NCBI GenBank assembly: GCA_963932465.1
Contig: OZ010795.1
Location: 475,158,806 to 475,222,805, forward strand
Direction: 5' to 3'
Source of the DNA: Maratus speciosus
Taxonomy: Eukaryota; Arthropoda; Arachnida; Araneae; Salticidae
DNA length: 64,000 nucleotides
Shown here piece after piece: positions 36,142-47,929 of this stretch. Made by a program: the position numbers and the translations under genes. The notes beneath the pieces were generated by a model. The model searched no databases and had not been told where the DNA came from. It saw nothing but the letters and a program-made list of their open reading frames with translations. How positions within the stretch are numbered: position 1 is the stretch's first letter; every line of letters begins with the position of its first letter.

Positions 36142-36556
36142 ATAGAATTGTCGATTCCAGCTCCATAAAGGGAAGATCTTGCTACAGCTGCAGTGTCCAG
36201 GCCATTCTTTTGCTCCTGCCTGAGACGAATTCTTGCTTCTCGAGTCCCAGACTCAGCTTCTTTCTCAGTTATGGCTTATGAGTATTACTCTTTCCGCGCG
36301 TATTCGTGATATTTCCGCAAAATAATTAACAGAGCTGAGATCCCTTCATTGAAAGTACAAGCTACAACTAATGCTGTAATTTCAACTATTTTAAAACCAG
36401 TAGTTTTGGCGTGATTTTCCAAATTAACTGGTTGAAACTCTCATTATTATTTTGCGTAAAGCCATTGATGGCTGGCAAAACATTACTTGGCAATAGAGCA
36501 TAATCGTGTTCTGATGATGATAAGGCATTTATAGCTGAAGCACGCTGCCAAACGTA
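36142..36556 (-). pseudogene. C-terminal end of a Mutator-like transposase (probable)
   Basis: Read on the minus strand from the MITE border at 36556, one frame encodes NNNESFNQLIWKITPK (about 36440), then, after a one-base shift, GFKIVEITALVVACTFNEGI. Two stops near 36270-36280 follow, then REARIRLRQEQKNGLDTAAV and SLYGAGIDNSM, ending in TAA (36141-36139). An ESFN..IW block, a FNDG-like block and a basic tail ending in LYG(A/P)GI are features I associate with the C-terminus of animal Mutator-like transposases; this is recognition by eye. Base composition is close to 50% GC in the tail against about 30% around it. The N-terminal part is cut off by the CAGTCGTGG element. The ATGTAAGT at the end could be misread as a splice donor. 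Confidence 0.6.
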
Positions 36557-37619
36557 CAGTCGTGGAAAAAAAAAGTAAACACCCCCTACTAACTCCTCAA
36601 CAAATTATCGTAGAAGAAAGTTACTGGTACCGAACGATTGTAAATAAAGTCTACTTTTAAGTGATGTATATAAAATTTGCTTAGGGGACCCTCTACATAT
36701 TAAAACGAACCATAACTTTGTTTTTTCACTAGCAGTACATAATTCTGACAGCATAAATGAACACTACATCCTTCAATTAGCTTAAAAACGAATTTTTATG
36801 CAATCCGTACGATAAGTTTCAGAGAAATTAATTATTTTAAAACGAGCGTATTTTAGGGGCTGTATCCAAATTGAAATTCTGTACTCGATTGTTGACCGAG
36901 AGAGCCTCCTTCTTGATCAAGGCATCTTAAGTGCTACTCAGGCAGTCATTGAAGACTGCTAGATTACAGGATAGCATAAGAAATTTCAAAATATCTAGTC
37001 ACTTCTATTATAGACAGCCCCTTAAACCATCATTTTGCCGTTTTTTAGGCATAATTTGAAAACTACTTGGAAGAAAAATGTGAAATTTTGGTTTTCTATA
37101 AAGCAAGACTTAATAAATCTAACCATAAAAAAAATTGCAGGTTTCAATTCATAATTTTTTAGAATATTAATTTCATAATTCATATCATAAAATTATGAAA
37201 CTTGCAAATTAAACATATTTACGTTTGGATATATTAGTATTATTGCTACACAAAAAATTAGCATATTAGGAGTATAATTTCAGGAGATATAAATAAAAAA
37301 TATGAAATTGTAATTTAACATTAGAAGAACTAAATTTTGAATGTTTATAATTCAAAAACTTATCATTCAAAGGACTTGAAATTTGTTGTCTAGGCATAGT
37401 TGGAACCGAAGATTGGAAATATCTTGTCAAAATTGGGTATTGCTATTGAAAAAAAATGAAGTTTGAGTTCGTTTTAATATGTAGACGGCCCCCTAAGCAA
37501 ATTTTATATACATCATTTAAAAGTAGATTTTATTTCCAATCATTCGGTACCAATAACTTTCTTCTATGATAATTTGTTGAGGAGTTAGTAGGGGTGTTTA
37601 CTTTTTTTTCCCACGACTG
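36557..37619 (-). mobile_element. CAGTCGTGG element copy 2, 1063 bp
   Basis: Same ends and arms as 22645-23705, but its interior runs in the opposite orientation. TA precedes the left end (36555-36556). The right flank reads TG, so the duplication appears mutated. Inserted within or beside the Mutator-like fragment. Confidence 0.9.
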
Positions 37620-37639
37620 TGCTATGACTTTTACTCAGA

Positions 37640-38840
37640 TTGACTTGAAACTTTGGGAAAATATTGTAGACATGTTATACTATTAAAAAAAAAAAAAAAG
37701 ATTTTTTGAAATCTTTAAACACATGTCACCCCTTAAGAGATAATACCTTTATTTTGAATTATTCGCTATATATGTCAAATTTGAAATAATTAAGCTAATC
37801 AACGCATACAAAAAATGGTACGAGATCCAGATCTTCAATTTAAAGTCCTCTCAAAACAAGACAGGCTGCAATTCTCATATTAATTAAGATATCAAAATAA
37901 ACTTAAAAAAATCTTTTCATTAAATAAGACGTTTAAGGTAGAAATGAAAGTATCCCTTATTTATTTATTTATTTTTTTTAAATATATCTCATTTATTTCA
38001 ACAGAAGGAGAAATAAATAAAATATAATTCACAAGACATGACTTGTTTAGATATCATCCCCGCATATAAATATTTCATTGAAAAATCTGAAAAATTTAAA
38101 CTATGGCAATTTAGAAACTTTTATGTTGAAAGAGAATTCCAGACATAATTATTTTTCGATTTAATGTGCATTGTAAAGTTTAAATTTAATACGATTCATG
38201 CTTATTTATTTCAGTGATTGTCATTGCAAACGCGGATTTCGCAATTATTGAAGTAGCAAAAACATTCTTTCAGCCATCATCATCATTACCTCTCTATATA
38301 AATGATAAATTAAATTTTGAATTCATTTTCATGAATTCCCTGGAAAAAGAAAATAGTAAATGGATGTGGTATTAAAATTGTGTAATATGTCATGAAAATA
38401 TCTCTCAAGGAAAAATTAAGAGGAGATAAATACATTAATTTTTATAGTTTGTAGTATACTTTACCACTTCCCTCGTAGATTCCATTACACTTCAAAATTT
38501 GTTGTTTTTTCCATCTAATATTCTAACTGAATCATGCATTAAATTTCTTCTAAATGAATTTGAATAAACTCTGAGCTGTAATTAGTTAAGTTGTTTGAAT
38601 AATGTTATGCTTTAAGTTAATCAGAGTTTCAATATGCTATTTCAAAAACATTTTATTATTTGAAATTTTAGCATGACTATCTGCCTGTCTAATTTTCGTG
38701 TAAAATTCAATTGCAACAAAATTTGTGTATGTATTTTAGGAGCACGTGTTCTGTTGTAAATGTTATTGTAACATATACAGTCATTTCTACAAAATAGAGT
38801 AAAGCAATAATCTAATGGGACTGTTCAGAAACAAAAGTGT
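37640..38840. other. No gene recognised
   Basis: AT-rich. A CTGCCTGTCTAATTTTCGTG segment near 38690 resembles the dispersed repeat at 1590, so a degraded copy is likely. Nothing else identified. Confidence 0.45.
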
Positions 38841-38847
38841 AAATAAG

Positions 38848-39101
38848 TAATAAAAAAGGGTAGTGTTCGTTTTCGAAAGCCGCGCATAGCACTCTGGGAC
38901 GATTCTACTATCCAAAGGGGTGTTACGCTGAGCTGGGTATTTTCCAAAGTTGTTCATTTGTTGGTTGCCACTAAGATTGGCACTCAGCCAAACGCAGCTA
39001 AAAGAACACCATTCACCCCTATTTTGATAAAATCAAAGAAGACTGTACGCATGCGCAAAAGTCCGGAGTGTTTTGCTATCCGAAAACAAACAGTACTTTT
39101 A
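38848..39101. mobile_element. Possible small inverted-repeat MITE
   Basis: Left GTAATAAAAAAGGGTAGTG and GTTTTCGAAAGCCGCGCATA face right TCCGAAAACAAACAGTAC and TTTTATTAC in imperfect inversion. GC-richer than its surroundings, with CGCATGCGC near 39048. Target duplication not found. Confidence 0.45.
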
Positions 39102-39279
39102 TTACGGGGGTCTTGAAGCTTTTTAAAATAACATTAGGGCGAATCAGGGTTACCAAAATAAGATTTATTACTAAATGATGTAAACAGCTTTGAAAACCAA
39201 ATTGATGACCTTTTAGGCTTTGTTTATATATGTTTTTAAAATGGCTGTTCATTGCACGTACTATAACTTACTTCTATTT

Positions 39280-39305
39280 AAGTATTGCGCGGCAGCGCAA
39301 TACTT
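39280..39305. other. Perfect 11-bp hairpin
   Basis: AAGTATTGCGC, loop GGCA, GCGCAATACTT. It resembles a Helitron terminal hairpin, but no CTRR follows within a few bases on either strand, so no element is called. Confidence 0.7.
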
Positions 39306-39739
39306 ATTTATTTCCAGTCTCACTTCTCAATGTTAATTTAACATTGAAAAGCCTATGGAGATGGTAACTTTTCCCCTTTTTCCCCCACCTTTTTTGTGCC
39401 TGATGCCACTCATTTTTTATTCTTTACTAATTCTAATAATATTATAAATTTAAAGTTTAAAAACGCTTGCCTGACGTCAGGGTCGAAACGAATGGCAAAA
39501 TACTTTTGCATATGGGTGAATTATAACCCAGAGAGAAACAAGGGTCAATTGTTTTGTATATTATTCAAATATTTTTCTTAATAATTCCAATTTTCGCTTT
39601 TTTCATTGAAAATCAATGGACATTTTTCATAGAAAATGTAACATTTTTACTTCATTGTTGCAAAAATTTCAAAAGCCGTAATAATAATTTATTTCTTTTT
39701 AGTTCAAAGATTTTCACGTGAAATATTAAATTGAGCTAG

Positions 39740-39762
39740 TTTTTTTTTTTTTTTTTTTTTTC
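39740..39762. repeat. Poly(T) tract
   Basis: About 23 T. Confidence 0.85.
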
Positions 39763-40407
39763 AAAAATTAAAAAGGTGAATGTGGCGTCATAGTGGAAAT
39801 AAAAAGGATATTTTCAGAATAAGTTTTTGCTTTGGTCAAGTTTATATTTTAGTAAAAATTTTCTAATGGATAGCTATTTTTACGCAGGTAGCGAACTTAG
39901 TGGGGAATTACATAACTTAAATTTTAAAATGTATTTTTTTCCCGAGATGAGAACTATTTATACCCCAAGTTAAACTTAGGTAATAATTTTCTGTTGTGTT
40001 TGCATCACCCCTTGGGCGAGAATAAGGTTTAAAAATTTAAGTAAAACTTTTATTTTTTATTTTTTACTGTATCACAGCTATAATATTGTTAAATATTTGT
40101 AGTAAGGATTCAACCCAATTTACATTTACATTCATAGCGTTCCTGTGCGGGAAATAGGGTATCTAAATTTAAGTTAAGTTAATTTTTTATGTTTTGATTA
40201 TAGGATTTTTACATTCAGATTGGAAGTTTTTATCCAAACTACCGCAACCTGCATTACTACAGTGCTGAAATATTTTGAATTACACATTGATAAACTGCAT
40301 CCCACATTGTGATGCAATACCGCATACATCAAAGCCTGATGATAATACTCTCTATTAATTTTGAAATGCGCTCGCCTGAGTGCTGTAGTTATTAAAAAAC
40401 TTGACAT

Positions 40408-41155
40408 ATTAAACAAAAACATAATTTGAAGAACAAATTAAAAAAACAAAATTTATTTCCTACATTGTTACATTGTTTAAGCCCGAGAAGGGACATATAT
40501 TAAATTATTTCATTAAATTAGTTCTATATTTAATGTTAAATTTTTGTAACAAATTAGTTAAGTCAATTGAAGATTAAAAAATAAAAATAAAATTCATACA
40601 ATATGATACTTAAAACACCCTAAAAAAATAGATTCTGTTCAAATGAAATCGAAATAAATCTTAGACTTTTTTTTAAGTTTTGTATTTTGCATGCATCTTA
40701 TCATTTTATGCACAATAAATGATACACCCTAATGATAAATAATGCACCCTAAAAAAAATAGATTCTGTTCAAATGAAATCGAAATAAATCTTAGACTTTT
40801 TTTTAAGTTTTGTATTTTGCATGCATCTTATCATTTTATGCACAATTGTCATAAATATAATACAAAATCTGCAATACAAATATTTTCAATTAAAAATGGA
40901 AGAAGTCTAAGATTTATTTCGATTTCATTTGAACGGAATCTATTTTTTTAGGGTGTTTTAAGTATCATATTGTATGAATTTTATTTTTATTTTTTAATCT
41001 TCAATTGGCTTAACTAATTTCTTACAAACATTTAACATTAAATGTAGAACTAATTGAATGAAATAATTTAATATATGTCCCTTCTCGGGCTTAAACAATG
41101 TAGGAAATAAATTTTGTTTTTTTAATTTGTTCTTCAAATTATGTTTTTGTTTAAT
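40408..41155. mobile_element. Long palindrome (about 300-bp arms) with internal duplication
   Basis: Left ATTAAACAAAAACATAATTT and right AAATTATGTTTTTGTTTAAT start near-identical inverted arms, including TTTAAGCCCGAGAAGGGACA and ACACCCTAAAAAAATAGATT. Near the centre a segment of about 100 bp is directly duplicated (40611 and 40742). No coding frame. Likely a foldback MITE; target duplication not identified. Confidence 0.85.
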
Positions 41156-41159
41156 TATA

Positions 41160-42410
41160 TAATGTACTAGAAAGGTAGCCCGTCAAAAATGACGGAAAAT
41201 TAGATATAAAGATATATGCAACCCCTATGCAAGAATATGAGTTTTCTCGCTTGTTCCGCAGTGATAGATGAAAATAACACATTTTAAGGGCGAAACACAT
41301 TCATCAAAAACTGTGTACAGTAGAAGAACACTAATCTGCACAGTTTGGTTCCAAATGTTGTGTGGATTTGAGGCTTCTTGTTGTCATGTCTATTCAATCT
41401 TTGTTTGCATTTTTTTTTTAATTCATTTATTGGACAATTTAGATTGTTAATTCTTAAAAATAAATAAATTACACACTTGAAGTAAGGTCAGAACTATTAA
41501 ACTATCGTATACGAGATAATCAAATGGTATTATATAGTATACGTGTGTGCTTCACGATCTTGGTTACGACGTTGGTGAAATTAGCTGAAACTTGTCATAA
41601 TCATAATGTGTGCGCCGCTATAACAAAGAAGTAACCAGTTTTTAATAAAATTTCTGATATAAAATATTTTCCAAAAACTTGTGTAAAATTGTCGGCCATT
41701 CTGATGTTATGTCAGTCTTAGGAATAATATTTGTAACAATGACGAGTTTCCATGTATATGTTGAATTTAGAAAAGCTTCTCCAAAAGAAAGGTCCTGAAT
41801 TGCATTGTAATTCCTCTAACTTCAAAGTTGAATCGATCACTGATATTGTTTACTGAAATCTAATAAATACAGTTATTTTGAATATTACATCGGAATTAAA
41901 TAGTTAAACTTATTTAACTTAAACCCGCTGTTACTCAATGTTCTTTTTTAGTATTAAGAAAGAAAATTATTTAAATTTTTCAAATCATGCATTTATAATT
42001 TGTTTCATTATTTAATAACTAAATAATGAAAAAATATACTTTTGTTCTGAGTTCATAAATATGGCAATAAAGTAATGTAATTAAGAGACATTGCAAAATA
42101 AAATCTTTGTGAATTCATACCATAAACAAACGATATCGCCATCATTTTACCTACTATGACTTCATAAGAATATTGTCCATTGATTGTTGGAGAACTTACT
42201 TTGTGAAGGATTATCTCAATGGTTTAATATTTTTTTACGATTCACGATGAATGAATCACTTGTTTAGGTTTATGGAATGCGATATTAAACTTTCAACCCA
42301 ATTTCAACTGAAATTATCCTAGGATAAATGTACTTTTTAATCGAAATTAAAATCAATGCTTTGATCTCGAAATAAAATGTTTTTGTTTATATAACTGGTT
42401 ATTTCTATTA
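41160..42410. other. No gene recognised
   Basis: AT-rich. It opens with GTAGCCCGTCAAAAATGACGG, whose CCGTCA..TGACGG pair could form a short hairpin. Otherwise nothing. Confidence 0.45.
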
Positions 42411-42414
42411 ATTA

Positions 42415-42700
42415 TTTATTCAAGTACTTTTCCATTATAGCGCAATATTTTTTAAAAACTTGGCGCAATTCGGGATTCAGAAAGTGAGATATGTTGCCAA
42501 AATATATTAGCAGCTCTGAAAACAAACCTGATGAATTTTTATTTTTGTTTATACACTTATTATTATTAATTATTTATTTAGGTACTTTTCCATTATTAGG
42601 GCCCTTTGCATATTTAAAAAAAAAGCTTGGCGCAATTCGGGCATCAGAAAGTGAGATATGTCGCCAAAATATATAAACAGCTATGAAAACAAATCTAATG
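42415..42700 (+). repeat. Two tandem units of about 167 bp
   Basis: TTATTTATTCAAGTACTTTTCCATTA, TTGGCGCAATTCGGG and TCAGAAAGTGAGATATG appear twice, 167 bp apart (42460, 42627). A third relative is at 8820-8870. Followed directly by the GGCACAG MITE. Confidence 0.8.
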
Positions 42701-42719
42701 AACTTTTATTTTTATTTAT

Positions 42720-42926
42720 GGCACAGTTGACATACACGCACCATACTGGCGCGATTGTTTTCTGACGCCAATTTGGTGAAAACATCAACAGCATAAACAG
42801 CAATATCCGGGTTACTATATCAAGCAAAATATCGACACTTTGTCGTCAGTTAAGCACCCGTTGCGTATATAATATTGGCGTCAGAAAAAAATCGCGCCAA
42901 TATGGTGCGCATATGACATCTGTGCC
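42720..42926. mobile_element. GGCACAG-ended MITE, 207 bp
   Basis: Left GGCACAGTTGACATACACGC and right GCGCATATGACATCTGTGCC are inverted, continuing through ACTGGCGCGAT and TTTTCTGACGCCAA. Flanks TTATTTAT (42712-42719) and TTCTTTAT (42927-42934) agree at 7 of 8. Same family as 7265-7812. A further half-end lies at 43030-43085. Confidence 0.85.
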
Positions 42927-43089
42927 TTCTTTATATGTGTATTTATATAATTAACTGGCGCCAAAGTGTCGTTATTTTGCTTGATATGGTAACCCGGATA
43001 TAGATGATATAGTAACGAGGTTTTCGCCTTATTGGCGTCAGAAAAAAATCGCGCCAATATGAGATGTATATAGCATCTGTGTCTTCTGT

Positions 43090-43830
43090 TTCTTTATAAA
43101 AATGGATAAATAGCTTTTTTCATATTAAATAAATTGTATACATATAGAAAAAAATGCTTGTGAGTATGAAACAGTAAATAGGTTGTCAGAAAATACGTTG
43201 CCAAACTTCGTTCTTGCCAAGAATCTTTTTTCTGAAGTACTGTACATAAGCGATGATTGCTGAAAATACATTTTTCATTATGATATGCGCTTTTATGTTT
43301 CACTATATTTATGCATACTATACTGTGTGTATAAATGCTATATTTCATATACAGGACTACACAAAAGAATTCGTAAGGGTTCCTGAGTATGAGAGTAAAT
43401 TGCATAAAGGTGGTTTTTAAAGGAGTTATGCATTTTTACGCTGAACTGCATTTAGTTTACTAAGAAATGTTTGTAGAATATAGATAAAATGATATACAGG
43501 GTCACGCAAAGAATTGGATACATAACCGTCTATGGATGATGATATATGGAAATGTGATTTCAGTAGTTTTAAAAGTGTTTAGTTTAAATTAAATTTTAGT
43601 TAAATAGTGTCGTGTAGTAACGTTACTATTGGCTATAGACGGTAACTGCTAAAATCAATTTTTAAAGTTTTTTATGCGTTTTCTAAAACCTTTACTTAAT
43701 TATCTTATTTACATTATTTCACTAAATAACGAAGTTTTTATAAAGCATTCAGGAGCTGTTGGAAAGTGTTTCATAATCTATGCTTAACGCATGATTTTCC
43801 TTTTTTGTTTAGTATTATTTTACATTTATT
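43090..43830 (+). repeat. Dispersed R1 repeat, plus-oriented copy
   Basis: GGACTACACAAAAGAATTCG, GCATTTTTACGCTGAACTG, TACAGGGTCACGCAAAG and TATGCTTAACGCATGATTTT match 50540-51190 in order. Non-coding. Confidence 0.7.
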
Positions 43831-44099
43831 TTATTCTTAATTTTTTAGTCTTATACTGCCTTATAGAAACTTTAATATTTAATGTTTAGACTTTTCGCCC
43901 CCCCACCCCCTTGCATATAGCACACACTATAGCGCAGATAGCCCAAAATAATAGACAATTGAGTACTTTTCCACTATATGTATATTTTCGTATATTACAC
44001 TTTAAATTCTCATCCATAGATTTTGAAAAAAGCACCTTAAAAGAGCGGAGTTTAAATTAAATTGCGGTAACCTCCTTTATGAAAGATTAATGTTTTTAA

Positions 44100-44210
44100 A
44101 TGGGAATTTCGCCAAATTAGCCAGCTATCGCCAAGTTGGCTTCATGTATAACAACTCATTTTTGTCCCAACATTTGGCGCTACTGTGGTAACCCTGCGTT
44201 AGTATTATTC
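44100..44210. repeat. TTGGCG/CGCCAA-rich repeat, inverted relative to 6680-6830
   Basis: AGCCAGCTATCGCCAAGTTG and TGGTAACCCTGCGTTAGTA are reverse-complement matches to the 6.7-kb copy. Confidence 0.6.
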
Positions 44211-44284
44211 AACAATTACTCATTTCAATGAGGCGGTCCTACCGGAATTGTGAGGAACACACAGAGACTTGGATTTTATATAAA

Positions 44285-45540
44285 TAGATACTAATATTAT
44301 AAAAAAGTAACGTTTTTGTTTGTGTTTGTTTTGTAGGGGTAATCTCCGGAACTACCGAAATGATTGCAAAAGTAATGATGGCAAAATGCTGATGACCATC
44401 ATATTTGCTCCAACATAAGTTGGTTACTAGGTGATATTTTATGTCGTTTCAACAATCCCCAAGAGGGTACAGAAGCAAGACAGTTTTAAAATTCCGATTT
44501 CTGTGATATTGTTGGGGCTAGAAATTTGAATTTGGTGTGGTGGTTACATTTAAGATGTAAATACCTGCTATAAACGACAGTTTCTAAAAAATTTGAAATT
44601 TAAAAGGGTGAAATGCGAGGAAAACGTTATAAAAACATTATAAATTATGATTTATTTGGAACTGTTAGAGCTAGAAACTTAAAATTTGGCACGGCTGTTA
44701 CTTTAGAGACGTAAATACTCGTCCAGTACAGTATTCTAAAAATTCGAACATTAAAAGGGTTCAGAAGAAATAAACGTTCTAAAATTGCGATTTATGTGAT
44801 ACATTCGATGTAGAAGTCAGGATTTCGGCATGGTGTTAACTTTTAGGATGTAATTGCACGCTAAGAACGGTTTCTAAAAAATTAGAAATTTAACATGTCA
44901 GATGAGTGGAAAACGTTCTAAATTACGATTTGGAATTGTTAGGGCTAGATACTTGAAATTTGGCATTGACATTACTCTATAGATGTAAATGCTCGGACCA
45001 GAAGAGTTTTATAAATTCGACATTTAAAAGAGTGCAGGAGCGAAAAACGTTCTAAAATTGAGATTTTTGTGATACAGTCGATATAGAAGTCTGGAATTTA
45101 GCACGGTGTTTACTTTTAGGATGCAAATGCGCGCTAAGAGCGGTTTCTAAAAAAATAGAATTTTAAAATATCAGATGGGTGGAAAATGTTCTAAATAACG
45201 ATTTATTTGGAATTGTTAGGGCTAGGTACTTGGAATTTGGCATGGATGTTACTCTATAGACGTAAATGCTCGTCCAGAACAGTTTTTTTTTTTTTTAAAA
45301 ATTCGACATTAAAAAGGGCCCAGGAGCAAAAAATTTCTAAAATTGCGATTTATATGATATAGTTAGCAGATAAGCCTGGAATTTGGAATGGTGGTTACTT
45401 TTAAGATGTAAAATTCTCCCTAAGAACGGTTTCTCAAAAAATCGAAATTTCAAATGAAAAATGAAATGAGCGGAAAACTTTCAAAATACATTCTAAATTC
45501 GATTTATTTGGAATTAATTAGACATTTTCTGATTAAATAA
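44285..45540 (+). repeat. 143-bp satellite with alternating A and B units
   Basis: After a CTAATATTATAAAAAAG leader, units begin GATTT at 44496, 44649, 44789, 44927, 45062, 45200, 45346 and 45501. Odd units (A) read GATTTNTGTGATA and even units (B) read GATTTATTTGGAATTGTTAG or a shortened form, so the array is a dimer repeat of about 280 bp. Each unit also has a GGTTACTTTTAGGATGTAAA-like stretch. Confidence 0.88.
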
Positions 45541-46502
45541 ATTATCATATTTACCTAATGCAATATTACTGAATGCAGCATTACTGCATTATTAATGAAG
45601 TTTACTCAAACTGTGGCTTAATTAGTAATTCTTGAATTATCCGTAACAGTATAATTTCCTCTATTAAAAATAGGTACACAAATACCACTTGGCATATTTC
45701 AAGAATTACGCGAGGAAAGACGCGACTGTGCTAATAATATATAAATGTCTTCTGTATGTTATAAATTGAATTGAATAAGTTGCTTGTGTGTTTGAAACAC
45801 CGAATAGGTTGGCAGAAAGTTTCTGTGAAAAATTTTCTTTACTCCTAAAAAAAGAAAATACCTGAAAAAAAATTCGTAATCACAAATGCATGCAGTTCGA
45901 TTAAATGAGGACGACAAATCAACAACACTAATATGGAGACAATGGGAAGATTACAGAGTTTGTTTATAAATACATTGCCCAAGTAGCACAAATGTAGTTG
46001 TGTCAACGTTGTTTAATTGTTGTCCCACAGTAAGAAATGTGCGACTTCCCGTACTATTGGTCAAGAAAATATTTGCCAACAAACGATGAACAGTAGTCTA
46101 ACAATTAACTGATCAGATACGCTCTAAATTAGAGAGCTCTCTAACTACCATTTTCCAATCATTTTACATGTCTCAACCCTCCCATTTCTCAACGGTTTCT
46201 ACAAACTGCCAACTATGGGCTAACAATCTATGCTACTTGGTGTATTTAGAGGCATGGGCCAGCTAAGCTAACACCTTATGGCGTAGTTTATTTGTTTTTC
46301 TTGAACATAGAGGTTTTTGTGCAAATTAAAATAATAAAACTTTGTAACAATTTTATTTCTAAAAATTCTGATAATCTTGTCAATGATTTATCTCTCACCA
46401 TCTCTTTCCCTCTTTTCAGCGTGGAAATTACTTTTGTAATTCTTTTCCCTCTTCTCTTGTTTCTTTTCTTTTCTTTTTTTTAAAGGTTCTTTTGGTTTTT
46501 TC

Positions 46503-46640
46503 TTGTTTTATTCTTTTATATTTCTTTCTTTATTATTATTATTATTATTTATATTTATATATATTTTAATTTACTTATTTTATTTTATTTTAATTTTGTT
46601 TATTTCGTTTATTTTCATTTTTTCCCTATCAATTTCTCTT
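46503..46640. repeat. T-rich low-complexity tract with (ATT)n
   Basis: Polypyrimidine-like sequence with an ATTATTATT run near 46533. It gives rise to a long hydrophobic open frame that I do not regard as a gene. Confidence 0.8.
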
Positions 46641-46771
46641 CTATCATTTTGGCAACACTTTCGTCTTCTGCATGTCCTCCTTTCAGCTAACGCCATCTTT
46701 TGCCTTATTTGCAATCTCTACTCTCTACCTTTCAATTCATTTTTGACCTTGTCGCTTTACGGACACGTGTT

Positions 46772-46826
46772 TACTTTAGCTGATGACGAGCTGTTAATAT
46801 TTTTAGCTGGAAACACGTCCTATGTA
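46772..46826 (+). ncRNA. Hammerhead ribozyme candidate with intact core
   Basis: A self-cleaving RNA motif, if real. CTGATGA (46780-46786) is the exact core. Stem II is C787-G809 plus AGCT (789-792) with AGCT (805-808), with G788 bulged and a 12-nt loop. GAAA follows (810-813). Stem III is minimal: A813-T818 and C814-G817 with a 2-nt loop. The cleavage triplet is GTC (817-819). Stem I pairs TAG (777-779) with CTA (820-822), then, across a 2x1 internal loop, TAC (772-774) with GTA (824-826). This is a type I layout with a minimal stem III, as described for hammerheads of Penelope-like elements and retrozymes. No coding sequence of such an element is recognised nearby. Confidence 0.6.
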
Positions 46827-47359
46827 TTGCTTTTATTTTATGGTGGTTTTTTTTTTACAAAGTTTTATTATTTTAATTGTTGCATATCGCTAGTTTTCGG
46901 TGCTGTTTCGTTGTTTTGTAGAAAGCCGTGAATTTTAGATGATGGGATATAGTCTCCCATTCTTGCGTTAAGTCCCGCAGAAGTTCTCACCCTGAAAGAG
47001 AATATGCTAGAAATCAAATTACTCAATAATTAGAGTTCAGTTCCATGGAAAGGATTTTTTTTTGAAGTATCATACGTGAGAAGCATGAGGTGTCCCCCCC
47101 CCCCTAGCATTGATAACGTATAACCTTACAGATCCAAATATACAGATCCAAATATTTAATACCTTTATATTAATAAATTATGCATAATATATGATTACAT
47201 CATACACCTATAATACCAGCCCATAAATTTAGAGCGAAGCATTGTTGTTATACAAGAACCTGTACAGCGTGTCGGTATGTCAGTGGAATGTGGAACGCAT
47301 AGTATAGACCAACTCAATTCGTATGATCTAAACGTGACCACTATGTTGACTGAATACAC

Positions 47360-47700
47360 CTTTCCAAGTAAAGGGGTCTCATTTGAGAACAAACACAAAC
47401 TGGGTAACTGAGGTATTCTCACTTTTATATTGATACCAATGTGCAAAAGCCAGGTGTCGAAGATAACGTTTAGTCGCCTTGACGACTATTTTCAATTCTT
47501 GGCGCAGTGAATGGACACTTACAATACGTTTTACTGAGAAAAAAGAATCTCATATGAGAACAAAACATAACCTAAGAAATTTAAATCTTCGGCATTCTTC
47601 TACAGAAATCAATGTGAAATAGCTATACGTCGAAGATAATTTTTAGTTGTCTCGAGGATTATCTTCAATTCTAGGCACAGTAAATCGACACTTTGGTAAT
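47360..47700 (+). repeat. Two tandem units of about 175 bp
   Basis: TCTCATTTGAGAACAAAC/TCTCATATGAGAACAAAA and TGTCGAAGATAACGTTTAG/CGTCGAAGATAATTTTTAG, then a CAGTGAATGGACACTT/CAGTAAATCGACACTT pair, 172-177 bp apart. Confidence 0.8.
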
Positions 47701-47929
47701 GAAAGAGGTACATAGAGTACATACACTTTTTATATATGCATATGTAAAAAGTATTGTACACCACAGCAAGAGACTCCTAATGCAGATGTAATTGTGCTGA
47801 TACCTAGAATATTATCCATAGCATTCAACACCGTTGATGTTTATCCACAGCTCGATCCACCGCAAACAACCATTTATCATTCGTGCATCCATCCGTATTC
47901 GTTCAACCACATTTTAAATAAAAAGTCTG

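Noticed and set aside
36135..36262. Host gene exon with a GTAAGT splice donor
   Set aside because: The ATGTAAGT fits a natural stop (TAA) of a transposase-like tail; upstream codons in neighbouring frames continue transposase-like motifs and no polypyrimidine acceptor is visible.
39280..39305. Helitron 3' terminus
   Set aside because: A perfect hairpin but no CTRR-T close by on either strand and no matching 5' end.
46503..46931. 142-codon open frame with Leu/Phe-rich start
   Set aside because: It arises from a T-rich low-complexity tract; the later part overlaps the hammerhead candidate and has no family features.
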